Below, piece by piece: positions 34,954 to 43,750 of a DNA stretch of 64,000 bases. The notes below the pieces were generated by a model. The model was not told where the DNA came from. It was given only the letters and a program-made list of their open reading frames with translations, and ran no database searches. Source of the stretch: Clostridiales bacterium (lineage in GTDB: Bacteria > Bacillota > Clostridia > Oscillospirales > CAG-272); contig JAAWDG010000007.1 in NCBI GenBank assembly GCA_022793655.1, positions 1 through 64,000 of the forward strand, written 5' to 3'. Within the stretch, counting starts at the first letter, position 1. The number at the start of each line of letters is the position of its first letter. A program made the position numbers and the translations under genes.

Positions 34954-36543
34954 ATGGAAAATACCGAAAGCAGAGCTATGTCGGATAAGTATCTGACAAA
35001 TTCTTTTGCCGATGACGGGCTAATTGAACTGACCGACGATTTTGTTTTGCCGGAGCATCTTGATGATGCCAAAAAAATCATTCGATGCGAAGGCACGCTC
35101 AGACCAGGCGGTCGGTATATAAGCGGTCAGGAAGTGGAATATGAAGGAGAGATGGTTTATTCTGTTCTTTATATTACCGATAGCAACAGTTTAAAAAATG
35201 TTGTTTATAAAACCAAATACGCAAAAAAATTCAGCGTTCCAAATTTATCAGAAAATAGTGAAATGAATGTGTTTCCTGCAGTGGACTCTGTAGAATGCAA
35301 ACTGGTGAATCCCAGAAAAATGAATGTAAGATGTCATGTTTTTTTGCATTATCAGGTGGTGTCAGAAGAGAGCTGTTCACCTACCTTTATAGGTGACACG
35401 CCGGAAGAGGACATGGCTTCTTGTGAAACGCAAAAAAATGAGGCTTATTTTATGCGGACCGTTACGGCCGAAAAGAGAGAAAATCGAGTCAGCCGTGATT
35501 TTGAAATGGAATCATCTGCAAAGCCGATTAAAGAAATTATCAGTTGCTCACTGCAAATGCAGTCTGCTGGATGCAGCGTGCGTACAGGCGGCTTGTCGGT
35601 GCGAATGAAGGCGGTTTTTGATTGTGTTTACCTTGTCAAAAATGATGATGATCTTGAATATGCCTGCGCGACCAAAACATTTGATTTAGAAAATGATATG
35701 AACGCGCCTGAACTTTCAGAAGACTTTGAAGGACGTGTTTGTTTCTTCGTTCAGGAATTGTCTGTTTCTTTATCCAAAGATTCTTCTGGCGAAAACCGAG
35801 TGATTGAAATTGATTTTACATATGATATATTAGCAAGATTATATGCTAATGAGCTTTGTTTTCCTGTTTCTGATATTTATTCTTGTGATTTTGAATGTGC
35901 AGCAGAATCAGGCGTATTGGGCACGGAAAAGTATGACGGCTGTACCGAAGGATCGGCCGACTTTTCAGAAACGGTAGATGCACCGCATGTTGTTGAAATT
36001 ATGGCACCACGTGCGGAATTGCGACTCCATGGTGTTCGATTTGATGCGACGGAGCAGCGCATGTATGCAGATGCGGATGTATTAGCCACAGCGGTTACTA
36101 AAGGTGATGATGGGCGTATTGCCGCTTTTGAAAGAAATATACCTGTGAGAATTAAGTTTAGGGACGGATATGACCATTCCGAGCGGAGCAGTATTCAAGC
36201 CGAATTGCCATCTTTTGAAATTAAATTACAGGGTGACAGTATTCAGCTGACAGGAGAAGTAGAGGCCAAAATTTTTAATTTTGAAAATGAGAATAAACAG
36301 ATCGTCAGAACGGTGCACGTTATGCATGACAAACCAAGGGACGATACCAATAAATTGCCGATAACTTTTTATTATCCGGATGATGGCGAGCAATTGTGGA
36401 ATATTGCGAAAAAGTATGGAACAACCGAAGAGATTATCAGAAGCGCTAATGATATTACTGATGACAATAGTATTGGAAAGAAAGTGCTTCTTATTCCTGC
36501 AAAACGAAGAAAGCCGCTGTTTTCCAAGGTGATTTCTAAGTAA
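34954..36543 (+). CDS. sipL: SipL-like spore coat morphogenetic protein (SPOCS/DUF3794 + LysM)
   Basis: 529 residues from ATG 34954 (GGAGAG upstream). The N-terminal 400 residues contain SPOCS/DUF3794-type beta domains (KIIRCEGTLRPGGRYISGQEVEYEGEMVYSVLY and repeats). A LysM domain closes the protein (about 480-525, EQLWNIAKKYGTTEEIIRSAN...GKKVLLIPA). This is the layout of SipL, which in Clostridioides binds SpoIVA and anchors the coat around the forespore. Its position after sigK and before spoIVB fits. Cysteines are frequent. Symbol given by architecture rather than close identity. Confidence 0.82.
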   Translation: MENTESRAMSDKYLTNSFADDGLIELTDDFVLPEHLDDAKKIIRCEGTLRPGGRYISGQEVEYEGEMVYSVLYITDSNSLKNVVYKTKYAKKFSVPNLSENSEMNVFPAVDSVECKLVNPRKMNVRCHVFLHYQVVSEESCSPTFIGDTPEEDMASCETQKNEAYFMRTVTAEKRENRVSRDFEMESSAKPIKEIISCSLQMQSAGCSVRTGGLSVRMKAVFDCVYLVKNDDDLEYACATKTFDLENDMNAPELSEDFEGRVCFFVQELSVSLSKDSSGENRVIEIDFTYDILARLYANELCFPVSDIYSCDFECAAESGVLGTEKYDGCTEGSADFSETVDAPHVVEIMAPRAELRLHGVRFDATEQRMYADADVLATAVTKGDDGRIAAFERNIPVRIKFRDGYDHSERSSIQAELPSFEIKLQGDSIQLTGEVEAKIFNFENENKQIVRTVHVMHDKPRDDTNKLPITFYYPDDGEQLWNIAKKYGTTEEIIRSANDITDDNSIGKKVLLIPAKRRKPLFSKVISK

Positions 36544-36600
36544 TGTTGGGAAAGTAAGCAAGTTACAAAACATCTAAATGCTGTTATTTGCAAAAATAAA

Positions 36601-36681
36601 TAACCAAATTGCCGGCTTTGCAAAAAGCCGACAATAAAGATAGTGGTTTAACAAAAAGCCAGTAACCAAATTGCCGGCTTT
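36601..36681 (+). repeat. 19-bp direct repeat with GCCGGCTTT core
   Basis: TAACCAAATTGCCGGCTTT occurs at 36601-36619 and 36663-36681, 62 bp apart. The first copy also forms a hairpin with AAAAGCCG...CAAT; the second is the 3' half of the terminator at 36651-36685. It may be a decayed relative of the structured intergenic elements. Confidence 0.7.
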
Positions 36682-36685
36682 TTGT
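36651..36685 (+). terminator. Terminator after the sipL-like gene
   Basis: 10-bp stem ACAAAAAGCC (36651-36660) / GGCTTTTTGT (36676-36685) with a 15-nt loop; the T-run lies in the stem's 3' arm. Confidence 0.75.
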
Positions 36686-36782
36686 ATATTCGTGCAAATT
36701 TTGTGCGATATAATAAAGTGAAAAATGCAAAGATTATATATGTATCTGTCATGGATACAAAGCGACAAAAAAGGAAAAGAAA

Positions 36783-38012
36783 ATGCTAAGACAAACAATA
36801 AAAAAGAATGGCTTTGCAGCAGCTGGTTTTCGCCTTTTTATGTTAGTGGCGATCAGTGCATGCTGCATATTTACAGCGACAGCAATGTATATACCAAACA
36901 GCCTTTCGGTGCGTGCTTCAGAGGCTGATGAGATCAGTGTGTCTTTGCCGTTTGTGACAATCAGTACAGACAACGCCGTTTCAGTGTATCACGATCAGGC
37001 AATGAACGGCACACGAAGTGCATCATATGAGGCGCAGGCGCGCATCTTAGGCTTGCCTGTAAAAGCAGTTACCGTTAATATCTATGATGATAATCTGCGG
37101 TTGTATCCGGGCGGCAGCACTTTTGGTGTGCGACTGCAAACTAAAGGTGTTGTAGTAGTAGGAATCAGTGAAGTAGCAACGGAAGGCGCAAAAGCAACAC
37201 CAGCTTTAGACGCAGGACTTTGTGTAGGCGATATTATTACAAAAGTCAGCGGCAAAGAGGTCAATACGGTGGATGAGGTTACGCAGCAGATTGCAGAAAG
37301 TGACGGTAAGCCGGTCGAATTATCGGTGGAGCGTAAAGACACCACGCTTACGTTAACTTTGATGCCTGCTAAAAGTGCTGATGATGGCTTTTATCGGGCG
37401 GGTTTATGGATTCGAGACGGTACAGCTGGTATAGGTACAGTCACCTATGTCAATCCAGAGGATTTGAGTTTTGGAGGATTAGGCCACGGTGTATGCGATG
37501 GTGATACCGGTGAGATTATGCCGTTATTGGATGGCACCGTTTTCTCGGTTACACTCAGTGGCATTGTAAAAGGCGAAAATGGCAGCCCTGGTGAAATAAA
37601 AGGCTATTTCAACGCCGGAAAAACCGGTATGTTGACAGCGAATAAAAACACAGGTGTATACGGCATTTTTGCGAATCTTCCAGAATGCGGAAGCGAGCCG
37701 ATGGAAATAGCATTAAGTGATGAAATTCAAAACGGTGAGGCTAAAATTCTTTGCTCGCTGAATGGAGACGGTATTTGCGAATATGCTGTTGAGATTGAAA
37801 AACTGCCAGGGAACAATGGTGAGAAAAACATGATGGTTCATGTTACCGACGAAAAGCTTCTTTCGTTAACGGGTGGTATTATTCAAGGCATGAGCGGCAG
37901 TCCTATTATCCAAAATGGTAAACTGATTGGTGCTGTAACTCATGTGCTGATTAGTGATCCGACCAGCGGTTATGGAATCTTTATTGAAAACATGCTTCAA
38001 AATGCAGAGTAG
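36783..38012 (+). CDS. spoIVB: SpoIVB peptidase (S55), sporulation signalling protease
   Basis: 409 residues with AAAGGAAAAG before the ATG. A signal anchor (16-37) precedes a PDZ domain (about 125-195, AGLCVGDIITKVSGKEV). The protease part has His235 in GLGHGVCDGDTGE, Asp355 in VTDEKL and Ser371 in GMSGSPI. SpoIVB is secreted from the forespore and triggers the SpoIVFB cleavage of pro-SigK; finding it two genes from sigK is striking. spoIVFA/B are not in the window. A strong terminator follows. Confidence 0.94.
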   Translation: MLRQTIKKNGFAAAGFRLFMLVAISACCIFTATAMYIPNSLSVRASEADEISVSLPFVTISTDNAVSVYHDQAMNGTRSASYEAQARILGLPVKAVTVNIYDDNLRLYPGGSTFGVRLQTKGVVVVGISEVATEGAKATPALDAGLCVGDIITKVSGKEVNTVDEVTQQIAESDGKPVELSVERKDTTLTLTLMPAKSADDGFYRAGLWIRDGTAGIGTVTYVNPEDLSFGGLGHGVCDGDTGEIMPLLDGTVFSVTLSGIVKGENGSPGEIKGYFNAGKTGMLTANKNTGVYGIFANLPECGSEPMEIALSDEIQNGEAKILCSLNGDGICEYAVEIEKLPGNNGEKNMMVHVTDEKLLSLTGGIIQGMSGSPIIQNGKLIGAVTHVLISDPTSGYGIFIENMLQNAE

Positions 38013-38024
38013 TAATAGAAGCAG

Positions 38025-38054
38025 AAAAAATCCCGGAGATAACCGGGATTTTTT
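38025..38054. terminator. Bidirectional terminator between spoIVB and the LTA synthase gene
   Basis: 12-bp stem AAAAAATCCCGG / CCGGGATTTTTT with loop AGATAA; works for both convergent genes. Confidence 0.95.
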
Positions 38055-38059
38055 CAATA

Positions 38060-39919
38060 TTATGACCAATTGTTAATGCGAATCAGATTATTGTTTAAAA
38101 TATACTGACTATCCGCAATTGTTTTTTTCGCTAAATCGCTTTTGTCTTGATAGAGAGCGGCATTTAATTCTCTCATCGTGAATTTATCAAATACTTTAAG
38201 ACCAGTGCTGGTGTTGACGGCTAAGACGTGATCATCAATAAAAGAACCGATGCTTAAATGATTTTGCATATAAATGACGCCGTGATTATTGTTAATGATA
38301 TCTTGGCCGAACATAACGGCTTTATCATTGTTAATGCCTAAAAGGTTTAAAATGGTTGGCTCATAGTCCAAATGGCCGCCAGTTGTGTGAATGGTTTCGG
38401 TTATGCCGCTTCCCGGAATATGAACAATGAGCGGTATATTGAATATTTCCTCTCGATTATATGGAATGCCTAAAAATTCGCTCATAAAGCCGTCGTCGTT
38501 TTGTGTGTTTAACGCGTAATGGTCACCATAAATCGTAATCATTGATCGCTCATATAAACCGCTTTTTTTAAGATTTTCAATAAATTCACCTAACACTATA
38601 TCGACATAATGAACCGATTGTAGGTAATCGCCAAATAAGGTGTCTTCATGTTTTTCTTCTAAAGTGAGCAGGCGATATTCGTTCGGCATCGAAAATGGAT
38701 GATGAGAACTTAGCGTAATCATAAAGGCATAAAAAGGCTCTTCATAACTCATAAGATAGGGCAGACTTTGGTTAAAAAATTCACGGTCGCTAATGCCCAT
38801 ACCGATAATATCTTTTTCTTCAAAATGGCTTTTACCGATATATTCGTCATAACCTTGATAGGGATAGGCTTTGTCTCGGTTCCAAAAAGTTTCGATGTAG
38901 CCATGGAACACATAAGCGCCTTTATAGCCATTGTCCTTTAATAAAAAGGGCAGGCCATAATAGTCTAATTCAGTAAATTTATCATAGGCGGCTTCTTGAT
39001 CAGGTGCGTAAAGAGAGTTGTTAACTGCAAACTCCGCGTCAGATGTGCCACCACCACCGACAACCCAATAATAGTTATCAAAATAAATTGAGTTTTCTCG
39101 AATTAATGCATTGAGATTTGGCGTGAGTTCTTGGCCGTTATAATAAGCGTTAATGACAAAATTTTGCAGGGCTTCCACTTGAATATTAATCAAGTTCATG
39201 CCTTCGGCAATGCCATGATATTGAGCTTTACTATTTTCGCTTTTAAGATATTGGGCAAGGTCGGTAGCACCATCATCGGCATGGGGTAGCAAAACGCTTA
39301 CTATATCCTGCGTATGATAATAAAGAAGTTCGTTTTTTAACGCTTGGAAATAACCGCCCTGTGCCGAAATCGAAACCGACGTGATCATAATCAACACAGA
39401 ACATAATGCACTTAGCACGCATTTAGCTAATTTGAATATGTTTTCTTTTGTGATTTTTGCAAGCTTGGCCAATCGTTTGCGAAAGAAAATAAGGTAAACA
39501 ACGATAAAAGGCAAATCGATTAAATAAAAAAGTTGTTTATAGTTAAATAAAGCGCCTACACTGTCAGTTACGCCAACCAAATATTTTAACAATGTTAGTT
39601 TACGCACACCGGGCAGACTTGAAAAATAGGAAAAGTATAAAACATCAATAAATATCAGAATACATAATGCAAAATAAATGCCGATCAAAATGGTGGCAGG
39701 ATTCTTTTTTGTAAAAAGAAGGAAAAGGAGATACATGATAAAAAGGACACAAACAGTAGCCAGAGAGATAGCGAAGGAATAATTTTCTAGCCCTGTTAAT
39801 AAATAAAAAGCATAGCATTTTACAAAGGCGCCTATTAGAAGATAGACTAATTCGATATAAGAGAGAAAGCTATTACGTGGGTTGGTTATTTTTACGGGCT
39901 TCTGGTTTCTTTCTTTCAT
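38060..39919 (-). CDS. LTA synthase family sulfatase-fold membrane protein
   Basis: 619 residues. Five membrane helices within 20-185 are followed by an outer sulfatase-fold domain. Catalytic Thr292 is in VGGGGTSDAEFAV, the LtaS type nucleophile; Glu249 (IQVEALQ) and the late ITIYGDHYAL and GHLDYEPT give the metal site. It transfers glycerol-phosphate from phosphatidylglycerol to build or modify teichoic acid. Length agrees with LtaS. Convergent with spoIVB; own promoter at 40026-40054. Which polymer it makes is not known. Confidence 0.9.
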   Translation of the reverse strand: MKERNQKPVKITNPRNSFLSYIELVYLLIGAFVKCYAFYLLTGLENYSFAISLATVCVLFIMYLLFLLFTKKNPATILIGIYFALCILIFIDVLYFSYFSSLPGVRKLTLLKYLVGVTDSVGALFNYKQLFYLIDLPFIVVYLIFFRKRLAKLAKITKENIFKLAKCVLSALCSVLIMITSVSISAQGGYFQALKNELLYYHTQDIVSVLLPHADDGATDLAQYLKSENSKAQYHGIAEGMNLINIQVEALQNFVINAYYNGQELTPNLNALIRENSIYFDNYYWVVGGGGTSDAEFAVNNSLYAPDQEAAYDKFTELDYYGLPFLLKDNGYKGAYVFHGYIETFWNRDKAYPYQGYDEYIGKSHFEEKDIIGMGISDREFFNQSLPYLMSYEEPFYAFMITLSSHHPFSMPNEYRLLTLEEKHEDTLFGDYLQSVHYVDIVLGEFIENLKKSGLYERSMITIYGDHYALNTQNDDGFMSEFLGIPYNREEIFNIPLIVHIPGSGITETIHTTGGHLDYEPTILNLLGINNDKAVMFGQDIINNNHGVIYMQNHLSIGSFIDDHVLAVNTSTGLKVFDKFTMRELNAALYQDKSDLAKKTIADSQYILNNNLIRINNWS

Positions 39920-40025
39920 TGAATCAAAAAATCCTTTTCATCAAAAATCATGTAGCAGCTATACTGCATCAGTTTCGTACAGATATAATGATTCGGTGTA
40001 TCTTTTCCGAACAAACAATTGACTT

Positions 40026-40054
40026 ATTATAACACGATTATCCATAATTTTCAA
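40026..40054 (-). promoter_or_regulatory. Promoter of the LTA synthase-family gene
   Basis: Minus strand: -35 TTGAAA (40054-40049), 17-bp spacer, -10 TATAAT (40031-40026). Leader of about 100 nt. Confidence 0.78.
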
Positions 40055-40121
40055 CTTTAAAGTTTTGGTGTGTTTTTCTATATAGTATTGGCAAATAAAT
40101 ATCAAAAATTCATTTCGTTCG

Positions 40122-40150
40122 TTGCAGCAGAGATTATTATATGATATGAT
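40122..40150 (+). promoter_or_regulatory. Candidate promoter of the P-loop kinase gene
   Basis: -35 TTGCAG (40122-40127), 17-bp spacer, -10 TATGAT (40145-40150), about 80 nt before the ATG at 40233. Confidence 0.5.
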
Positions 40151-40232
40151 AAGAGTAAACTTTGCGGGCTAATTTTTTGTTCATAACAATATTGAACAAA
40201 ACAATATGATATGAATGTTGTGGAGAATTGAT

Positions 40233-40757
40233 ATGATTTTATTAATTGCCGGTGCTTCTCATACGGGCAAAACTGCTTTCGCACAAAAACTTCTTCTAAA
40301 ATATGGATATCCGTATCTGTCTATTGATCATTTGAAAATGGGATTAATTCGCAGCCGCTATACAACGCTGACCCCCTTCAGCGATGACCATGATTTGACC
40401 AATTATTTGTGGCCGATTGTACGTGAAATGATTAAAACAGCAATCGAAAATAAGCAGAATTTAATTGTAGAAGGATGCTATATACCGTTTGATTGGGCAA
40501 ATAGCTTTGAAAAGATATATCTTGAACACATTCGATATCGCTGTTTAGTCATGAGCAAAGCTTATATAAGAGGGCATTATCAGGATATAAAAAAACATGC
40601 TAATACGATCGAAAATCGAGGGGATGATTCGGATTGCACAATCGAATCTTTAATCGAGGATAACTGGGAAATGCTCATAATGTGTAAACGATATGGCTTA
40701 GATTATATTTTAATTGATGATATTTATCCTGCTAAGATGGATTTTGATATGAATTGA
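40233..40757 (+). CDS. P-loop nucleoside/nucleotide kinase-like protein
   Basis: 174 residues from ATG 40233 (GGAGA upstream; the earlier ATG at 40215 lacks a site). Walker A GASHTGKTAFA at 7-17, then YPYLSIDHLKMGLIRS typical of small ATP-dependent kinases, and LIVEGCYIP as Walker B-like strand. No adjacent pathway genes show the substrate. The gene's stop codon overlaps the -35 box of the RNase P RNA promoter. Confidence 0.75.
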   Translation: MILLIAGASHTGKTAFAQKLLLKYGYPYLSIDHLKMGLIRSRYTTLTPFSDDHDLTNYLWPIVREMIKTAIENKQNLIVEGCYIPFDWANSFEKIYLEHIRYRCLVMSKAYIRGHYQDIKKHANTIENRGDDSDCTIESLIEDNWEMLIMCKRYGLDYILIDDIYPAKMDFDMN

Positions 40758-40782
40758 CAGAAAAATTTTTTTAAGCTATAAT
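40754..40782 (+). promoter_or_regulatory. Consensus promoter of rnpB
   Basis: Perfect -35 TTGACA (40754-40759), 17-bp spacer, perfect -10 TATAAT (40777-40782). The -35 box includes the TGA stop of the kinase gene. Confidence 0.95.
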
Positions 40783-40789
40783 ATGCATG

Positions 40790-41171
40790 GACCAAGCTGC
40801 GGAATCGCGTAATATGGCGCCGAAAGGTATTATTATGAGGAAAGTCCGGGCTTCACAGGGCAGGATAACGGATAACGTCCGCCGAAGGCGACTTCAGGGA
40901 AAGTGCAACAGAAATAAACCGCCGTGTATAGCACGGTAAGGATGGAAAGGCGAGGTAAGAGCTCACCGGCACACTGGCGACTTTGTGCCAATGTAAACCC
41001 TATCCGAAGTAACACCGTATGCAGAGGGTCGTAAGACTATACCGGCCCGGTATGGTTCTGCAGGTGGCACGCGGGACCACTCGCGGAGCGGGGTGGTAAC
41101 ACTTCGTCATAGATAGATGATTCCGGCGGCCGCGTATGCGGCCGAACAAAACCCGGCTTATAGGCTCGGTC
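40790..41171 (+). ncRNA. rnpB: RNase P RNA, class A-like
   Basis: About 382 nt. The conserved 5' core GAGGAAAGTCCGGGCT (P4 side, 40847-40862) and 3' core ACAAAACCCGGCTTATAG (about 41147-41164) are present, as are the ACAGAAA and AGTAACACC-like conserved internal segments. The ends pair as P1 (GACCAAGC with GCTCGGTC). It is the catalytic RNA that trims tRNA 5' leaders. It has its own consensus promoter and a terminator directly after it. Exact ends are inferred from the P1 pairing. Confidence 0.95.
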
Positions 41172-41173
41172 TG

Positions 41174-41203
41174 AAAGGGCGCTGAATGACAGCGCCCTTT
41201 ATC
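41174..41203 (+). terminator. Terminator of rnpB
   Basis: 10-bp stem AAAGGGCGCT / AGCGCCCTTT with loop GAATGAC, starting 2 nt after the RNA. Confidence 0.92.
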
Positions 41204-41325
41204 ATATGCGGACTTTGCAAAATTCTGTAAAATCTAAATAGAGAATTGATATGAGTACTTATACACTATATCCCGAAAGGGTATTGTTTTAAGCATAAAA
41301 AGATGTTTTAAAGGAATGGAGAAGC

Positions 41326-42303
41326 ATGGCGCTGCAAATTGGTGATATTGAGTTAAAATACGGGCTTATGCTGGCGCCTATGGCTGGGGTAAGTGACAGG
41401 GCTTTTCGTTTGCTTTGCAGAGAATATGGTGCTGAGTTTTGCTTTACCGAAATGGTTAGTGCAAAAGCGGTGCAGTTTCGTGATAAAAAAACATTTGCGC
41501 TGGCTCATATTGAAAAAGAGGATATGCCTTGCGCTTTGCAGCTTTTCGGCGCTGAGCCAGATGTGGTTGCACAAAGCGCTTCCTATCTAATGCAGAACAC
41601 AATAGGGGCGCCGCCTTGTTCAATTGATATTAATATGGGGTGTCCTGTTCGCAAAATTGTTTCGAATGGAGAGGGAAGCGCGCTTATGCGTAATCCTAAG
41701 CTTGCCGGCCAAATTATTCGCCAAACCGTGCAGGCTGTTCCGGTGCCTGTTTCTGTGAAAATTCGGGCTGGGTGGGATGAAACAAAAAAGAATGCGGTGT
41801 CCTTTGCTTTGATGGCACAGGAAAATGGCGCTTCATTTGTGACGGTTCATGGAAGAACCAGAAGCCAGATGTATGCACCGCCAGTCGATTGGGAAATCAT
41901 AAAGCAGGTGAAGGAGTCTCTTTCGATTCCTGTTATTGGGAACGGCGGTATTTTTTGCGCACAGGATGCGCTCAATATGTTAGCGTACACTAAATGCGAT
42001 GGTGTTATGGTGGCCAGGGGCGCTATGGGCAACCCTTTTCTTTTTGCTGAGATTCAAGCAGCACTTGCCGGTAAGGCTTATGAAGCCCCTGACTTAAATC
42101 AAAGAATGGAGACGGCAAAAAGGCATTTGCTTTTCATGTTAAAGGAAAAGGCCGATGCTGCGATTTTTGAATTTCGTAAACACGCAGCTTGGTATACAAA
42201 AGGAATTAAGGGGGCGGCAGCGCTTAGACATCAATTGAATACGGCTGGCTCTCAAGAAGAAATTTTAGAGTTGTTAGAGCGAATCAAAAAAACAGGGGCT
42301 TAA
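41326..42303 (+). CDS. dusB: tRNA-dihydrouridine synthase (DusB type)
   Basis: 325 residues. TIM-barrel FMN enzyme: LAPMAGVSDRAFR at the start, NMGCPVRKIVSNGEG with the catalytic Cys, VHGRTRSQMY, IPVIGNGGI and GVMVARGAMGNPF for FMN phosphate binding. It reduces specific uridines in the tRNA D-loop with NADPH. GGAGAA precedes the ATG. Its stop lies in the bidirectional terminator shared with the convergent gene downstream. Confidence 0.94.
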   Translation: MALQIGDIELKYGLMLAPMAGVSDRAFRLLCREYGAEFCFTEMVSAKAVQFRDKKTFALAHIEKEDMPCALQLFGAEPDVVAQSASYLMQNTIGAPPCSIDINMGCPVRKIVSNGEGSALMRNPKLAGQIIRQTVQAVPVPVSVKIRAGWDETKKNAVSFALMAQENGASFVTVHGRTRSQMYAPPVDWEIIKQVKESLSIPVIGNGGIFCAQDALNMLAYTKCDGVMVARGAMGNPFLFAEIQAALAGKAYEAPDLNQRMETAKRHLLFMLKEKADAAIFEFRKHAAWYTKGIKGAAALRHQLNTAGSQEEILELLERIKKTGA

Positions 42304-42314
42304 GCCCCTGTTTT
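42289..42314. terminator. Bidirectional terminator overlapping two stop codons
   Basis: Palindrome AAAACAGGGGC-TTAA-GCCCCTGTTTT. The TTAA loop contains the dus stop on + and the stop of the metallo-beta-lactamase gene on -, so the two genes overlap by 4 nt in the loop. Confidence 0.92.
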
Positions 42315-43217
42315 GTTAACGAGAGAAACGGTATTTCCATTACTGGAAAAAACGATATTGCCATATTCGTCGGTTCGGTAACAGCGAACGTCTTGCTCGG
42401 CCAATCGTTTTATAATTTCACTATGAGGATGACCGTAGTCATTGTTTTTTCCACAGGAAATGATTGCATAAGACGGTTTAAGTGTTTCAAGCAATTCTAA
42501 TGTAGAAGAAGTATTGGAACCATGATGACCAACTTGATACAGGTCGCAAGAAAGCGTTTGGCCGGCAAACATATCAAGCATTTGTTTTTCAGCTTTCGCT
42601 TCGGCGTCGCCCGTGAAAACAAAGGCCGTGTTTCCGTAAACAAAGCGGAGCATGATACTGCAATTATTCAGGTTGTTTTTTTCGGTTTGAATGGGACCGA
42701 GAATGGTCATTTGAGCTGTATCGCCAATGGTATAGGTTTGTGCTGGTTCTGCTATGTAGTTTTGGCAATTTTCATTTTCGATGGCATCCAATGTTTGAGT
42801 GAAAATACGAGTATTGGTAATGGCATCCGGCATAATCACATTGGCTATCTCAAAATTTTCAAATACACTGGGGGCGCCGCCGATATGATCTTCATGCGGA
42901 TGGGTGAGAATGAAATAATCGATTTGAGTGACACCAACATCGGTTAAATAGCGAGTAAGAGCCGGAGCCGCGCTTTTGGGTCCTGCGTCAATTAAAATAT
43001 GGGAACCATCCGGCAGGGCAATGAGACTGGAGTCTCCTTGTCCAACATCAATATAATGTATATAGGCAACTCCGTCTTGGGTTGCAGATGTGTAAAGAGA
43101 ATCATTAAAATGAAAAAGATTGTTAAGGGCGGCGATTCCAAGACAAATGCATAGCAGTATACAAGCAATGAGCGGAAGTCTAATAAAATGTAGTGGTCGT
43201 TTTGTTTTATGTTTCAT
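42300..43217 (-). CDS. ComEC-type metallo-beta-lactamase fold hydrolase
   Basis: 305 residues. One N-terminal membrane helix (10-32) anchors an outer MBL-fold domain. Motifs: YIDVGQGDSSLI, LIDAG, and the metal site ILTHPHEDHIGG (HxHxDH variant: THPHEDH), then FTGDAE and QVGHHGS. This is the hydrolase domain found at the C-terminus of ComEC, here free-standing without the competence channel. Substrate unknown; roles in DNA uptake or extracellular nucleotide cleavage are possible. Confidence 0.88.
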   Translation of the reverse strand: MKHKTKRPLHFIRLPLIACILLCICLGIAALNNLFHFNDSLYTSATQDGVAYIHYIDVGQGDSSLIALPDGSHILIDAGPKSAAPALTRYLTDVGVTQIDYFILTHPHEDHIGGAPSVFENFEIANVIMPDAITNTRIFTQTLDAIENENCQNYIAEPAQTYTIGDTAQMTILGPIQTEKNNLNNCSIMLRFVYGNTAFVFTGDAEAKAEKQMLDMFAGQTLSCDLYQVGHHGSNTSSTLELLETLKPSYAIISCGKNNDYGHPHSEIIKRLAEQDVRCYRTDEYGNIVFSSNGNTVSLVNKTGA

Positions 43218-43297
43218 GCAGTTATCTCCTTTTTATCCATTATACGACAATTGACGTCAAATTACAATCAAAAAATGTCTCCTGCTTTAAGGAGACA

Positions 43298-43690
43298 TTA
43301 AAAAAAGTTGTTTTTAATATAGTCACATATTTTAAGCGCTGGAAAGGAAAGCAAAAACCACAGAAACGAGTATAAAAGGCAAATTTGGCCGAATAAATTA
43401 AAACGCAGCCTTGAATAATCCCAAATGCCCATATGCAGCATTATGTTTAAAATAATGCCGGCTGTAAATTCCAGCGCGGTGATCAGCATAGAACAGAAAA
43501 AACAGCGCCGAGGCTGGCTTTGAGTCGCACTTTTTTCATTGATATAATAAATGCCGCAAAGGCCTAAACCACCGACAATCGCCATGGTCCAGTGTGTGAA
43601 GCCGCGCCATAGAATTTCAATGGCTGAGTAGGCAGCGGCGCCAATAGCGAATAATGTTAGCATTCTTTTCCATTTGCTCAAAAAAATCAC
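43298..43690 (-). CDS. Four-helix membrane protein, CmpB-like putative ABC permease family
   Basis: 130 residues with four hydrophobic segments (about 9-27, 36-50, 64-85, 95-120). The patches ALEFTAGIILN and WDYSRLRFNLFGQICL are typical of the family called ABC-transporter type IV / CmpB, in which no ATPase partner is needed by evidence. Function is not established. It lies between the MBL protein and cardiolipin synthase on the same strand. Confidence 0.78.
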   Translation of the reverse strand: MIFLSKWKRMLTLFAIGAAAYSAIEILWRGFTHWTMAIVGGLGLCGIYYINEKSATQSQPRRCFFCSMLITALEFTAGIILNIMLHMGIWDYSRLRFNLFGQICLLYSFLWFLLSFPALKICDYIKNNFF

Positions 43691-43750
43691 CCTGTAACAG
43701 TTTGGTCAATCGGGTGATTTTTATGCTTGTTTTTTAAAAATTTTTTATAT

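Noticed and set aside
40790-41171. Small minus-strand ORF within the RNase P RNA (40833-41015)
   Set aside because: The region is clearly rnpB by its conserved core, promoter and terminator.
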